64,000 nucleotides of DNA from Rattus norvegicus. Lineage: Eukaryota > Chordata > Mammalia > Rodentia > Muridae. The stretch covers positions 85,995,710 through 86,059,709 of the forward strand of contig NC_086020.1 of NCBI RefSeq assembly GCF_036323735.1. The letters run 5' to 3'. Below are positions 11,776 to 24,600 of this stretch, piece after piece; the first letter of the stretch is position 1; each line of letters starts with the position of its first letter. Under the pieces are notes generated by a model. It made no database searches. It had not been told where the DNA came from and saw only the letters and a program-made list of their open reading frames with translations. The translations under genes were made by a program, and so were the position numbers.

Positions 11776-12109
11776 CTATGTGAGACTCTTGACCTGGCTG
11801 CAAATGCAACTCAGAAGGATACACAGCCTTTCTGACAAACAGCTGCAAGACCAGGCTAAGGCCACCATGTAATTGCCAACTTTACACAAAAAGTAATTCA
11901 AATGGCTCATGATAATTAATTTAAAATATATGCTTACATATTATAGGTGAATAGAAGAACATATGCTGGATTCAGGGCTTAGTGAAGATTTTTTTGAATT
12001 TACTCCCAAATCACAATTCCTTGGTGTACTGACTAAACTCAACTTACCAATACCAAAAGTTTGTTTTGTTCAATGTGTGGTGAAGACAATAGAAAAGTAA
12101 GCTGTAGAC

Positions 12110-12560
12110 AGGTATCTAATAGAAATTCCTTATACAATAAAGAAATGATGCTCAACATTATTAACTAATATGGAAATATGATCAAACCACAAGTGGTGAC
12201 AATAACCACACAGATAAGAGTAGATAAAGTATAAAATAAGAATATAAAATGCAGCGAAGAAATCAGAAAAGGAGGCTCTAAAATATTGTTTAGTGCAAAC
12301 ATCTTTGATGACTGAATTTGAGTCATGAAACTCTGTATACAACTACCCATTACTAGGAGAATTTATGATTAAAACATAAAATAAATATCTTGAATATACA
12401 CACATTAAACCACAAGTTTATAACCATTCATGATAGCCTTATTTGTAATAGCCAAGAATGAGCGTGATTTATTTAAACAAGTATATGATTCATGAAGAAA
12501 AATTCATGAATTTTTCAGTAAAGTAAAATAAAAATTGCTATTGTGGATTTCATTTAAAGT
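12110..12560 (+). mobile_element. Possible ancient L1 ORF2 remnant
   Basis: Pieces such as ATGATAGCCTTATTTGTAAT followed by AGCCAAGAATG (12,432-12,463) resemble the L1 C-terminal stretch AALFIIARNWK. Preceding text is compatible but very decayed. Tentative. Confidence 0.4.
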
Positions 12561-13685
12561 GGAATAAGAAGTCACTACAAATTTAGAAGTGCAGATAATT
12601 ACAATGTATTAAACATCATTCCTAATTTTTCCGTGGTCTTGTAAACATAACTGATCTGTTTCAGAGAAGCCAAATTTGCAACTTTCTGTGTGTTTCTAAG
12701 AGATCTAGCCTTGAGGGCAAAGGTTCTTAATCCTTGTACATTCTCAATGTAACCTCCAATAATGCACATCTCTCACGTGCCTCTTAACCATCTCATTTGT
12801 TATAGGAAAAATGAGATAGCCAGTTACTTCTAAATACAGCCACCTACTAGACAGACAGGAAATACTAGACAGAAAGTTGAACTAAACTTCTACCAAATAT
12901 ACCAATGTGATCATGACCACAACCCATCGCATTCCTTAGCATCATCAGCACCATCAAAAATAGTCCACGACCTGACTGGATAGGATACCACACAAGGGTG
13001 ATCTCAAGCTGATAATAAAGCCTAGTCAAAAGCCTGACTGGGTAAAAACTAGTGCTTTGTTAAGTAGACATGATGTCAAACTTTCTTCAAAATACTCATA
13101 AAATTTAATCTAGAGATGAATGCTGCTCTCAAATTGCATCAGAGAGAACTCTTTTTACAGGAGGCAGCAGTTATGAAAGAGTCATTACTCATCAAAGTGA
13201 CGGGAATAAATGACTGTGGAGTGCTCACTCCTAAACAAGACATTTCTAACACCCGCTCCAAGGCTCTGAGGATACCACCCAAAATGGGAGAGAATATAAC
13301 AGCCAAAGGACAGGGAAATGTAGCTAAAATGATTTTTTTTCTGAACATGACATGTCCATTTCACTCATAACCTCACTGCTGCTGTGATTAAATGCACAAG
13401 ACTTTGACATGATCAGAGCACTTAAACATTTCATCATGGGAGAGGGATGAGGACTATCATTTTCTTCAGTGACACAGCCACTGATAAATGACACATGCTC
13501 CAGTAAATAATTTCCCAACCGTGCTCATGTAAGCAAGCCCAAGTAAACTCAGTAACGTATGCACAAAAAAGGTGTGAAAGCAGAAAGGGGGCTTGTTGAC
13601 AATGAGGCTTTCACTGGGAGTGGGGGTGAGAAAGAGTAAGTAGGGAGGAATAAAATGACTGAAATTCATCATGCACATGTATGAA
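12561..13685. other. No recognised feature
   Basis: No convincing gene or repeat. The overlapping 84-codon (plus) and 69-codon (minus) frames near 13.1-13.37 kb show no recognisable motif. Confidence 0.4.
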
Positions 13686-13945
13686 AATAGGTATTGATTG
13701 GTTAATATTGTGTTGCTGTGATAAAACTCCATGTTCAAGGAATCTTTCCATAGAGTTCATTTTGGCTTAAGAGTCTAGAGGATACAGTCCATCACCATAG
13801 GGTGCAAAGGTTACAAGCTTTTGATGCCTACCTCTAGTGACTACCCCTCTAGCAAGGCCATATCCCCTAAACCATGCCAGAGAGTACCACCAACTGGGAA
13901 TCAAGTATTCAAAGACTTGTGCAAATTTAAACCATCATAAACCGT
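13686..13945 (-). mobile_element. MaLR-type LTR fragment
   Basis: Complement of a MaLR LTR: TTGTGTTGCTGTGATAAAAC at the left, then GTTCATTTTGGCTTA, an AGCAAGGCCATATCCCCTAA block and CACCAACTGGGAATCAAGTA near the right. Different subtype from the elements at 1.9-8.9 kb. Confidence 0.65.
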
Positions 13946-13969
13946 TATCAACAAAAAATATTTTTAAAG

Positions 13970-14760
13970 CCTGTAACCAGCACTCTCAATAATATCAATC
14001 ACAACCACCATGGGCTGCCAACGACCAACAGCAACAGCTCACAGTGGCTGGTCACAGTGTTGTTTTCATGGCCATTTTCCCTGGGAACTATCCTCAATCT
14101 ACAACTTTCCTCATTATAAGTAACATAGATCGGTGCCTGTTCTGCTATATTCATAGATTACTCCCTAGCCCAACCATCATCAGAGAGGCTTGCTCTGGCA
14201 ACTGCTGGGAACAGAAGCAGAGACTCACAGCTAAACATTAGGCAGTGCTCGGGAACTCTGCAGAAGATGGGGAGGAAAGGTTGTAGGAGCAAGAGGATTG
14301 AGAACACCAGGAGAATGTGGCCCACAAAATCAACTAACCAGGGTTCACAGGGGCTCACAGAGACTGAATGGGGCAGTCACAGAGCCTGCATGGGTCTGTG
14401 TTAGGTCCTCTGCAAATATGCTGTGGTTATTTTGTTTGGGGTTTTCATGGGACTCTTAATAGTGCAAGTAGGGGCTGTCTCTGACTGTTTTGCCTACTCT
14501 TGGGAGCCTTTTCAACCTACTAGGTTGCCTCCTCCAACAGTGATACGTAGGTCTATGCCTAGTATTATTGCATCTTGTTCATGCATGTTCATTTCATATC
14601 CGTGGGAGGCCTGCTCTCTTCTGAAGGGAAACCAAAGAACAGTGGGTCTGCAGAAGGGAGGTGGGGAAAACTGGGTAGCATTGATGAAGGAGAGGCTGCA
14701 GTCAGGATGTATCATAGGAGAAAAGAAAAAATGGAAAAATAAGAAACAACGTTTCCAAGA
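13970..14760 (+). mobile_element. Old L1 (Lx-type) 3' UTR
   Basis: Non-coding text with the pattern I associate with Lx 3' UTRs: CATCAGAGAGGCTTGCTCTG, GGAACAGAAGCAGAGACTCA, GGCCCACAAAATCAACTAAC, and GAGGCCTGCTCTCTTCTGAA near the end, followed by an A-rich tail at about 14,720-14,750. The 122-codon frame inside it (14,423-14,791) is not a gene. Confidence 0.65.
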
Positions 14761-16565
14761 TTTTAACAACATGTCTATTGGTGCTTTTTAAAAAAGAACT
14801 GGCAATAATTATTACTCAGGTTTGTATGCAAGTATGTGTCATATCAAGTTAGTCATTAACACTGCATATTCTAGATTACTGCCAATGATGCAAAGAGTCC
14901 GCAGCTACCTTTCTGCCTTTGCTGTTCGTCTCACTCTTCTGAAAATAAAACTACACTAAACAAGCTGTTTAATCGTATGGAATTTATCTGGTTAAAGTTA
15001 TTCCATTCCTTAGACTTCAATTGCTGCAGCCATGTGAAAGAAATTATACAGCTGCACTTCTGAAAAGCAAGTCCAACAGCAATGCTGTATTACAAAACGT
15101 TCTCCTGTCTGTGCTTTTTATCAAACCAATTTATTGCTGGGAAGGGAAAGGTCAGAGATCCTCAGGGGTGAGAAACTTTCAATTTGGGGACTGTTGAAGC
15201 AGGGTTGAGAAATAACCTTGGGGAAAACTTAAAGCAGACAGGTTCACAAAGCATTTCATCCAATATTATACCTACATTTAGCAAATGAAGCTCTTTCATA
15301 AGTCCTGAAACAGCTTAACCCAGCAAGAACAGCCTGGGGCAGCAAGACAGATAAGAGCCTAATTAAAAAGCCTGCTGAGAATGGGACCCTGAGTTGTTCT
15401 GGGAAGTCTTGAGGGACTTAGACCTGTGATAAGAACCAGGGAAGGGGCCTTGGAGGTGACCCTAAGCAAGGCAATTCTTGTTCTCTGCATTTCAACAACG
15501 AATAGAAGGGGTTTGTAATTACTAGTGTTATGTTACAGAACAATACACAGGGAATTACAATATCTGACTACATCCAATGTGTTTTCACTACAAATCCCAT
15601 CCTTTTCCAGAACACCTGAGGCATAAAGTCCATGTGATATAAAGTCCACAGAGATAGGAGATGCCTGACAGCAGTGCTTCTTCTCATCGTGTAACCCAGG
15701 ATGAGCATCAGTTGTTCATTTATGGGGATGCCCTGTTAAGTACACACAAACCAGACTAATTGTGTCAAATTTTAAAATGTGTGTTGAAGGCTAAACTGTA
15801 TTCAAGGCTCCCCAGGTGGAAGAATAGCCCAGAGGCACTCTGAATGCAGGCTCAGAGGTAGAGGTCCGTACCAGAGCCTGTTCAACAGTGTAATAGGTGT
15901 CAAAATACAAAGCACAAGGAGGAGGCTCTCTTGTATTCGTTTTCAACCTTAAGCAGACACTACAGCTTCCTGTTTATTGCATTTCCAAGTGGATTTCATG
16001 TTATCTTACTTGATTAGAATGTAACTCAAGTGATTGATACACAGTTCCTGTCACAGGGAAATGGGAATTTTACAGCTCCAAGGTCATTTAACAATCGTGA
16101 AAAGGAGCATCGAGGGAACTGACAAAAGAGCAATGGCAATACCTACCAGGGGTCAGGGAGACCGAGCACCATCTACTCACATCCACTACAGTTCACAGCA
16201 TCTCAGTCAGCACGTGATAGTCACCTGTTGTTTTCTCTTCTCCTAGAAAAGAGAAAATGTGCAGAGAGACTGATTATCTGTCTTAATATTAAAGACCGCA
16301 ACCTAAGTGTATGCTCCCAATAGAAACAACTAAATCTGCCAAGGGTCCTAAACTAAGGACTGGGTCAACTTAAAGTATCACAGCTATGAGAACAACCCTA
16401 CGGAATCGGGTGTTTGGCAGATGTATCTGCAACTTCTTCTTTCTACACTACAAAAATTACACTCCATGTGTTCCGTCTGTCCTCTGCCCTAAACAGGCAA
16501 GACAATGGAACGCATGCCTTAGTAGTCAAGTCCCTTTCCTGTCCACTCCTTTTGTGGGTTTTTCG
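14761..16565. other. No recognised feature
   Basis: Single-copy-looking sequence of moderate base composition, with no long frame and no nameable repeat. A candidate stretch to test for conservation because it is long and repeat-poor. Confidence 0.35.
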
Positions 16566-16579
16566 CCCCCCCCCCCCCC
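16566..16579 (+). repeat. Poly(C) run
   Basis: An uninterrupted C run of about 14 bases; length is likely variable. Confidence 0.9.
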
Positions 16580-16796
16580 GATAACTGATGTTTTTCTCTG
16601 CTTGCCATCCAACTCTTCCTAAGGATGCTATTTCCCTCTCCCATTTCTCTTCTCTACTTCTTCTTTTCTTTCATTTTTAAAACTTACTGATTCTTTGTGA
16701 GTTTCATATCATGCACCCTAGTCCCACTCATCTCCCCCACTGCATCCCCTCAATTCAACCCTTGACCTTTGCAACTTCCCCTTCAAAAGCACACGT

Positions 16797-16851
<55 letters not shown>

Positions 16852-16886
16852 CAAACAGCAGCAGCAACAACAACAACAACAATAAC
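16797..16886 (+). repeat. (CA)n microsatellite followed by A8 and (CAR)n
   Basis: About 21 AC repeats (16,801-16,842), an A run, then CAG/CAA triplets to 16,886. Compound simple repeat, likely polymorphic. Confidence 0.95.
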
Positions 16887-17194
16887 AAAGCCTAGAAAAT
16901 ATCTTATTGTGGAAGCTGTAGTGTGTCACAGTGTGTCGCTCAAAATATCACTCTGTCCACACATCTTTACTTGCAAATGTTCACTACAATGAGTTATTGG
17001 TCTAGTTTAAGATCTCTGGTTTCTGTGACACCATCAATACTAGACTCTCACTGGGACTTCCCCCGGTTATCCTGTTGTCGACCTGCGTCATGGAGATCCT
17101 GCCTCTTTGGAGCAGCAGGACTGGCCGTTTCACACATCCCAAACATTTGCAGATGTTATAGGTTTGGGGATGGGTCATTTCAGAGCCCTGAATC

Positions 17195-17562
17195 TGGGCC
17201 TGCGTGGTAGCTGAGCTGCTCAGCCCTCCTGGCTCTCCCTTATTAGCACCACCAGTGTGAGCTCTCCAGCACTGTGCCAGCAAGGCCAAGCAACACTGCC
17301 ATCTGCAGGAGGCAGGGTCAGCTCTCCTGCTCTCCTGCCCTCAGGCTGGCTTACCTGCAGGCATACCTCCAGACATAGATCCACTGTCTTGCCCAAAGTG
17401 TAGGTCCCAGTCTCCCAAGTGCTGCAACCTGTGAGGGACTGGGCAAGCTCACCTGCTCTCCCACCCTTGGGGCAGACTCACCTATTTGTTTGCCATCAGA
17501 GCCAGCTCCACTGTGTTGTCCAGACGTGCAAGGCCTGCTTTCCAAAGTGCTGGTGCAAGTGA
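17195..17562. repeat. Degenerate tandem repeat, about 124-bp unit
   Basis: Two adjacent units (about 17,314-17,437 and 17,438-17,561) share ordered words: AGCTCWCCTGCTCTCC, a Y-ACCT block, GATCCACTGTCTTGCCC / GCTCCACTGTGTTGTCC, and CCAAGTGCTG / CAAAGTGCTG. A third, weaker unit may lie at 17,195-17,313. A fragment recurs at 9,003-9,080. GC-rich for this window. Family unknown; it may derive from an old L1 or LTR untranslated region. Confidence 0.6.
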
Positions 17563-17870
17563 GAGATGAGGCCAGAACTCCGGAATGCCACATCCAGTGA
17601 CAGATAAGGCCAGTCCTGCACAGACTCTGCCCATCAGTGTGGTCCCTGGCGGCTGCCCCAACCAGGGATGTCCTCGTTCTCTTGTTGTAATATGAGTCAT
17701 GGTCATAGGCATCACCCCTGGCTGCCTAGCCACGGTCTCAGACATGATGCTCAGCGGCAGCTCAGTCTGGGACCGCACCATGGTCCCGGGTGGCAGAGCT
17801 CACCACTCACAACAGGTTACTTCTCTCAACCCTGGAGTCTGAAGTTCCATCTCTCACAGGTAGAATTTGA
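17563..17870. repeat. GC-rich unclassified repeat-like stretch
   Basis: Continues the GC-rich block next to the 124-bp tandem units, with phrases such as CATGGTCCCGGGTGGCAGAG that I associate with rodent L1-derived dispersed sequence. Frames of up to 99 codons here look incidental. Confidence 0.4.
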
Positions 17871-18380
17871 TGAAGATGCCTGGTTAAAAACAAGAGTCCT
17901 AGAAATTTAAAGACAACAGCCTTGATGTTATAGAGGTAAACAGAATGGAAGACTAGCACTGAGTGGAACTATTGGTGAATATATTGGAGCTTTTATACTT
18001 GTGACATCTGTTTCTTGTATACTGATCTTGTGTTTGGTGCATTCAGTAAAAGTTCTTAGTATCACTGTGATTTGATTACTGGAAGTTTCTGGAAGATCTC
18101 TATGCTGATTTCTTTATTGTTACCAAAAGTATGTGTTTAAATCATTCCATCTTGTGCAAATGGCATTATTATGATTAAATACAGAATGAACTGAAATCTC
18201 AGTACATTTTTGTTAGAGAAATGGTAAAGCAATGTTGGAACCAATGCATATAAGTAGGTTCATAAAAGAGTGTCTCACTTCAGTGAAACAACCCTACAAA
18301 GTCATGTGGTATTTAAGACTTTAAAGGCATTTATTTTTTAAATTTCATTACATTCCTGAAAGGGTTTTAGTTTAAGTGAT

Positions 18381-18793
18381 GTCTTAGTCCTAACATAGTT
18401 TCTATTACTTCAATGAAACAGCATGACCAAAAAGTAAGTTGGGGAGGAAAGCATTTATTTGGCTTATACTTCCACACTCTAGTCCATCACTGAAAGAAGT
18501 TAGGACAGGAACTCAAACAGGGCAGGAGCCTAGAGGCAGGAGCTGATGCAGAGGCCATGAACGGGTGCTGCTTACTGGCTTGTTCATCTTACTTTGCTCA
18601 GCCTGCTTTCTTAAAGAACCCAGGACCACCTGTCCAGAGATGGCACCACCCATAATGGGCTGTGCCCTCCCCCATCAATCACTAATAAAGAAAATTCCTC
18701 ACAGCCGGATACTATGGAGGTGTTTTCTAAATTGAGGTTCTCCTTTCAGATAACTCTATCTTTTGTCTAGTTGGCCTGAAACTAGCCTGCACA
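18381..18793 (-). mobile_element. MaLR-family LTR
   Basis: Complement of a familiar rodent LTR: AACAGCATGACCAAAAAGTA, GGGGAGGAAAGCATTTATTT, GGCAGGAGCTGATGCAGAGG, TGGCACCACCCATAATGGGC, CTCCCCCATCAATCACTAAT and an AACTAGCCTGCACA end. About 413 bp, near full length. Same family as 42,687-43,063. Subfamily not assigned. Confidence 0.75.
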
Positions 18794-19142
18794 AATAGTT
18801 ATTCTTTTTGGCCAATTTTTAATTTCTACTTTAAAAATCACTAGTTTTAGTATCAGAGGCTCAAAGTCAAATATTAAAGCCAACAATTTAATGTGTTCAT
18901 AGCTCTCCAGTATGGCCGTGATAATGTTTGAAAAGTCTGTAATGAACTTATCATTTTTAAGTGAAAGTATTATGATATTTTTCTAGTTTTTAAAATGTAG
19001 TAAGTGAGGACTCTTCCACAGACACACAAAAGGCATCATCATAGTACAATTTAGCATTGCGAAAGAAAGTTCATTCCAGATTAGTCTCATTTATCAAAAC
19101 CTTACCGAGGTACAATTTGCATTTCAGAAAATTCAATCCTCT
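18794..19142. other. No recognised feature
   Basis: AT-rich; nothing identified. Confidence 0.4.
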
Positions 19143-19286
19143 CATCTGGTATGGCAGCAAATGATTATAATACCAGTATCCAGGAAAAGAAGTCAGGAAA
19201 ATCAGTTCAAGGCCAGCCTCTGCTACATTGTGATTTTGAAAAGTCAATCTGCACTTCTCAAGACCTTGTCTCAAAATGAACAAAGC
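19143..19286 (+). mobile_element. Old B1-like SINE
   Basis: B1 order is kept: a TGGTATGGCAGCAAATGATT head, AGTTCAAGGCCAGCCTCTGC in the middle and CAAGACCTTGTCTCAAAATG at the end. Strongly diverged. Confidence 0.65.
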
Positions 19287-20927
19287 TTAAAAAGATAACT
19301 CATCCTAAGTGATCAGATTTTAAGTGCATTTATTGAACTACATGATGATCATCATGATTAAACTTTTTACTAAGACACTCTTTGCCCACTTAAAGAAAAC
19401 CTCATTTCCATATTTAGCCTAAGACAGCTGCTAATTTTTGTACTCCAATAGATTTTTCATTCTAGACATCTTATACAAACTTAATAAACAATATGTTATC
19501 TCTTGTGTCTAGCTTGTTTCAATATTTTTAACATTCACCCATGTGGTAGACATCAGGACTAAGTAGTTCTCTAGATGGTTTTACCATGTTTTGTTTGCAC
19601 ATTTAATAATGACAAACATCTTGGCAACTTCCTTTTTGTAGCATGACATGCTTGGGCATCAATTTTTTATTCTTGAGAGTTGAGTTGTAATTGTGGATCT
19701 AATTATAGTAGCAATATATTAGTGTGTAGACAGCTCATTGTGTGATGTACACACAGATTATGACTTCTTCTGAGGTTAACTGTGACAGCACTCAGACTGA
19801 TTGCCAATAGGTCATGGCTTACAAGTTAAATCACATGCTGAATCTGTAAAGATGGATTTTAGTCATTATAAAAAGTCTATCTGTATAAATGACTCTCAGC
19901 CTTTTTATTTCTGTCAACTCAAAACAAATATTTAACTTAGAAGATAGTTAGGCTTAGAAACCATCAGAATCACTAATTGGGAAGCCCTAATTACATTACT
20001 GATAAAGCCAGAAATATCATCCTTAATCAGTTAAGCAATATTTGGGCAACTTATAATGAGGTTTTAAATTAATATCTGGGCTGACCTGTGACTACTTCAA
20101 TCTGGAAGCAGAAGGGAATGTGAGGGCGACTTTCACGTCAGCTTTTCCTCACTATCTATGACAGAAATTTCTAGAAATCTTAATTCCCACTCTCCATTCT
20201 TTCTCTTCACAGTAATGCAAATTTTAGCTGTAGCTATGTCCCACACTGTGTATCACATTTCCTCCCAGCCATTCAGTGATGTCAGATGATGTCATGAGCG
20301 TCTTCCTCAAAGCACATGAACAGCAAAACAAACACAGGCTTGTAGGGACAAGATGCAATTACTGCCTCTGATGGCTGTTCTGGGCAATTGGGGGGGGGGG
20401 CACTAGGATTATAATTGATTTGTACAAGTATAAGAACATTTCTCCCTCTATGATCTCAGTGTTGTACCTCGTGTACTTAAGCCATTCGAACTTTACATTT
20501 TGCATGCAGATAACTGAGCTAGTCCTTAATGTGCAAACAAAAACAGACTAACTTTCTTGACATTCCATACAGTTCACCAGGGCATGCTGCCAAGGTATGA
20601 GGCAGTGATATTTCTGCCATTAGGTACAAAACTCTGAATGGATGAAGCTCTGCTCACTGACATAAGTGAGTGGGATACAGCACAGGAAACAGGAAAATAA
20701 TATGTACAAGATACCCCCAAAGTCATATGCTACCAGTTTCAGTCTTAGAAACAGCACCCCTTTTATGTGTTTAAAATTAGTAATGTTTGTGAAGTCCTGC
20801 CTCTCTTCCTCTGCTAATGGAATACGACTCTTTGTCAACTTTCTTCCCAGTCAGCAGGGCCTCTGAACTGAATCACTGTGTCTCCTTCTTACTACCTCTT
20901 AAATAGTGATAATCTCATGCACTGTCT
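19287..20927. other. No recognised feature
   Basis: AT-rich unique-looking DNA. A 10-base G run at about 20,391-20,400 is the only simple repeat noted. Confidence 0.4.
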
Positions 20928-20940
20928 TACTTTGTGTTAT
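20928..20940. repeat. Target-site duplication of the minus-strand full-length L1 (left)
   Basis: TACTTTGTGTTAT, repeated exactly at 27,680-27,692 on the other side of the element. Confidence 0.9.
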
Positions 20941-20954
20941 TTCTTTTTTTTATT

Positions 20955-21670
20955 TTTTTTTATTAACTTGAGTATTTCTTATATACATTTCGAGTGCTAT
21001 TGCCTTTCCCGGTTTCCGGGCAAACATCCCCCTCCCCCCTCTCCTTCCTTATGGGTATTCCCCTCCCAACCCTCCCCCCATTTCCGCCCTCCCCCCACCA
21101 GTCTAGTTCACTGGGGGTTCAGTCTTAGCAGGACCCAGGGCTTCCCCTTCCACTGGTGCTCTTACTAGGATATTCATTGCTACCTATGGGGTCAGAGTCC
21201 AGGGTCAGTCCATGTATAGTCTTTAGGTAGTGACTTAGTCCCTGGAAGCTCTGGTTGCTTGACATTGTTGTACATATGGGGTCTCGAGCCCCTTCAAGCT
21301 CTTCCAGTTCTTTCTCTGATTCCTTCAATGGGGGACCTATTCTCAGTTCAGTGGTTTGCTGCTGGCATTCGCCTCTGTATTTGCTGTATTCTGCTGTGTC
21401 TCTCAGGAGCGATCTACATCCGGCTCCTGTCGGTCTGCACTTCTTTGCTTCATCCATCTTGTCTAATTGGGTGGCTGTATATGTAGGGGCCACATGTGGG
21501 GCAGGCTCTGAATGGGTGTTCCTTCAGTCTCTGTTTTGATCTTTGCCTCTCCCTTCCCTGCCAAGGGTATTCTTTTTCCTCATTTAAAGAAGGAGTGAAG
21601 CATTCACATTTTGATCATCCGTCTTGAGTTTCGCTTGTTCTAGGGATCTAGGGTAATTCAAGCATTTGGG
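20955..21670 (-). other. L1 3' UTR
   Basis: Non-coding 3' UTR of the minus-strand L1. It includes the G-rich polypurine tract (C-rich on plus, about 21,025-21,100) that can form G-quadruplex DNA, and the terminal segment ending in the poly(A) tract. Confidence 0.85.
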
Positions 21671-24600
21671 CTAATAGCCACGTATCAATGAGTGCATATC
21701 ATGTATGTCTTTCTGTAATTGGGTTAGCTCACTCAGGATGATATTTTCCAGTTCCAACCATTTGCCTACGAATTTCATAAAGTCGTTGTTTTTGATAGCT
21801 GAGTAATATTCCATTGTGTAGATGTACCACATTTTCTGTATCCATTCCTCTGTTGAAGGGCATCTGGGTTCTTTCCATTTTCTGGCTATTATAAATAAGG
21901 CTGCAATGAACATAGTGGAGCACGTGTCTCTTTTATATGTTGAGGCATCTTTTGGGTATATGCACAAGAGAGGTATAGCTGGATCCTCAGGCAGTTCAAT
22001 GTCCAATTTTCTGAGGAACCTCCAGACTGATTTCCGGAATGGTTGTACCAGTCTGCAATCCCAACAACAATGGAGGAGTGTTCCTCTTTCTCCACATCCT
22101 CCCCAGCATCTGCTGTCACCTGAGTTTTTGATCTTAGCCATTCTCACTGGTGTGAGGTGAAATCTCAGGGTTGTTTTGATTTGCATTTCCCTTATGACTA
22201 AAGATGTTGAACATTTCTTTAGGTGTTTCTCAGCCATTCGGCATTCCTCAGCTGTGAATTCTTTGTTTAGCTCTGAACCACATTTTTAATAGGGTTATTT
22301 GTTTCCCTGCGGTCTAACTTCTTGAGTTCTTTGTATATTTTGGATATAAGGCCTCTATCTGTTGTAGGATTGGTAAAGATCTTTTCCCAATCTGTTGGTT
22401 GCCATTTTCTCCTAACCACATTGTCCTTTGCCTTACAGAAGCTTTGCAGTTTTATGAGATCCCATTTGTCGATTCTTCATCTTAGAGCTTAAGCCATTGG
22501 TGTTTTGTTCAGGAAATTTTTTCAAGTGCCCATGTGTTCCAGATGCTTCCCTAGTTTTTCTTCTATTAGTTTGAGTGTGTCTGGTTTGATGTGGAGGTCC
22601 TTGATCCACTTGGACTTAAGCTTTGTACAGGGTGATAAGGATGGATCGATCTGCATTCTTCTACATGGTGCCCTCCAGTTGAACCAGCACCATTTGCTGA
22701 AAATGCTATCTTTTTTCCATTGGAAGGTTTTGGCTCCTTTGTCAAAAATCAAGTGACCATAGGTGTGTGGGTTTATTTCTGGGTCTTCAATTCCATTCCA
22801 TTGGTCTATCTGTTTGTCTCTGTACCAATATCCTTCAGTTTTTATCACTATTGCTCTGTAATACTGCTTGAGTTCAGGGATAGTGATTCCCCCTGAAATC
22901 CTTTTATTGTTGAGGATAGTTTTAGCTATCCTGGGTTATTTGTTATTCCAGATGAATTTGCAAATTGTTCTGTCTAACTCTTTGAAGAATTGGAATGGTA
23001 TTTTGATGGGGATTGCATTGAATCTGTAGATTGCTTTTGGTAAAATGGCCATTTTTACTATATTAATCCTGCCAATCCATGAGCATGGAGATCTTTCCAT
23101 CTTCTGAGGTCTTCTTCAATTTCTTTCCTCAGTGTCTTGAAGTTCTTATTGTACAAATCTTTTACTTGCTTGGTTAAAGTCACACCGAGGTACTTTATAT
23201 TATTTGGGTCTATTATGAAGGGTGTCGTTTCCCTAATTTCTTTTTCGGCTTGTTTCTCTTTTGTATAGAGGAAGGCAACTGATTTATTTGAGTTAATTTT
23301 ATACCCAGCCACTTTGCTGAAGTTGTTTATCAGCTTTAGTAGTTCTCTGGTGGAACTTTTGGGATCACTTAAATATACTATCATGTCATCTGCAAATAGT
23401 GATATTTTGACCTCTTCTTTTCCGATCTGTATCCCCTTGATCTCCTCTTGTTGTCTGATTGCTCTGGCTAGAACTTCAAGAACTATATTGAATAAGTAGG
23501 GAGAGAGTGGGCAGCCTTCTCTAGTCCCTGATTTTAGTGGGATTGCTTCAAGTTTCTCTCCATTTAGTTTAATGATAGCAACTGGTTTGCTGTATATGGC
23601 TTTTATTATGTTTAGGTATGGGCCTTGAATTCCTATTCTTTCCAGGACTTTTATCATGAAGGGGTGTTGAATTTTGTCAAATGCTTTCTCAGCATCTAAT
23701 GAAATGATCATGTGGTTCTGTTCTTTCAGTTTGTTTATATAATGGATCACGTTGATGGTTTTCCGTATATTAAACCATCCCTGCATGCCTGGGATGAAGC
23801 CTACTTGATCAAGGTGGATGATTGTTTTGATGTGCTCTTGAATTCGGTTTGCCAGAATTTTGTTGAGTATTTTTGCGTCGATATTCATAAGGGAAATTGG
23901 TCTGAAGTTCTCTTTCTTTGTTGTATCTTTGTGTGGTTTAGGTAAAAGAGTAATTGTGGCTTCGTAGAAGGTATTCGGTAGTGATCCATCTGTTTCAATT
24001 TTTTGGAATAGTTTGGATAATATTGGTAAGAGGTCTTCTATGAAGGTTTGATAGAATTCTGCACTAAACCCGTCTGGACCTGGGCTGTTTTTGGTTGGGA
24101 GACCTTTAATGACTGCTTCTATTTCCTTAGGAGTTATGGGGTTGTTTAACTGGTTTATCTGTTCCTGATTTAACTTCGATACCTGGTATCTGTCTAGGAA
24201 ATTGTCCATTTCCTGAAGATTTTCAAATTTTGTTGAATATAGGTTTTTATAGTAAGATCTGATGATTTTTTGAATTTCCTCTCAATCTCTAGTTATGTCT
24301 CCCTTTTCGTTTCTGATTTTGTTAATTTGGACGCACTCTCTGTGTCCTCTCGTTAGTCTGGCTAAGGGTTTATCTATCTTGTTGATTTTCTCAAAGAATC
24401 AACTTTTGGTTCTGTTGATTCTTTCTATGGTCCTTTTTGTTTCTACTTGGTTGATTTCAGCTCTGAGTTTGATTATTTCCTGCCTTCTACTCCTCCTGGG
24501 TGTATTTGCTTCTTTTTGTTCTAGAGCTTTTAGGTGTGCTGTCAAGCTGCTGACATATGCTCTTTCCTGTTTCTTTCTGCAGGCACTCAGCGCTATGAGT

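Noticed and set aside
14423..14791. 122-codon plus-strand frame
   Set aside because: Falls in an old Lx-type L1 3' UTR; no domain.
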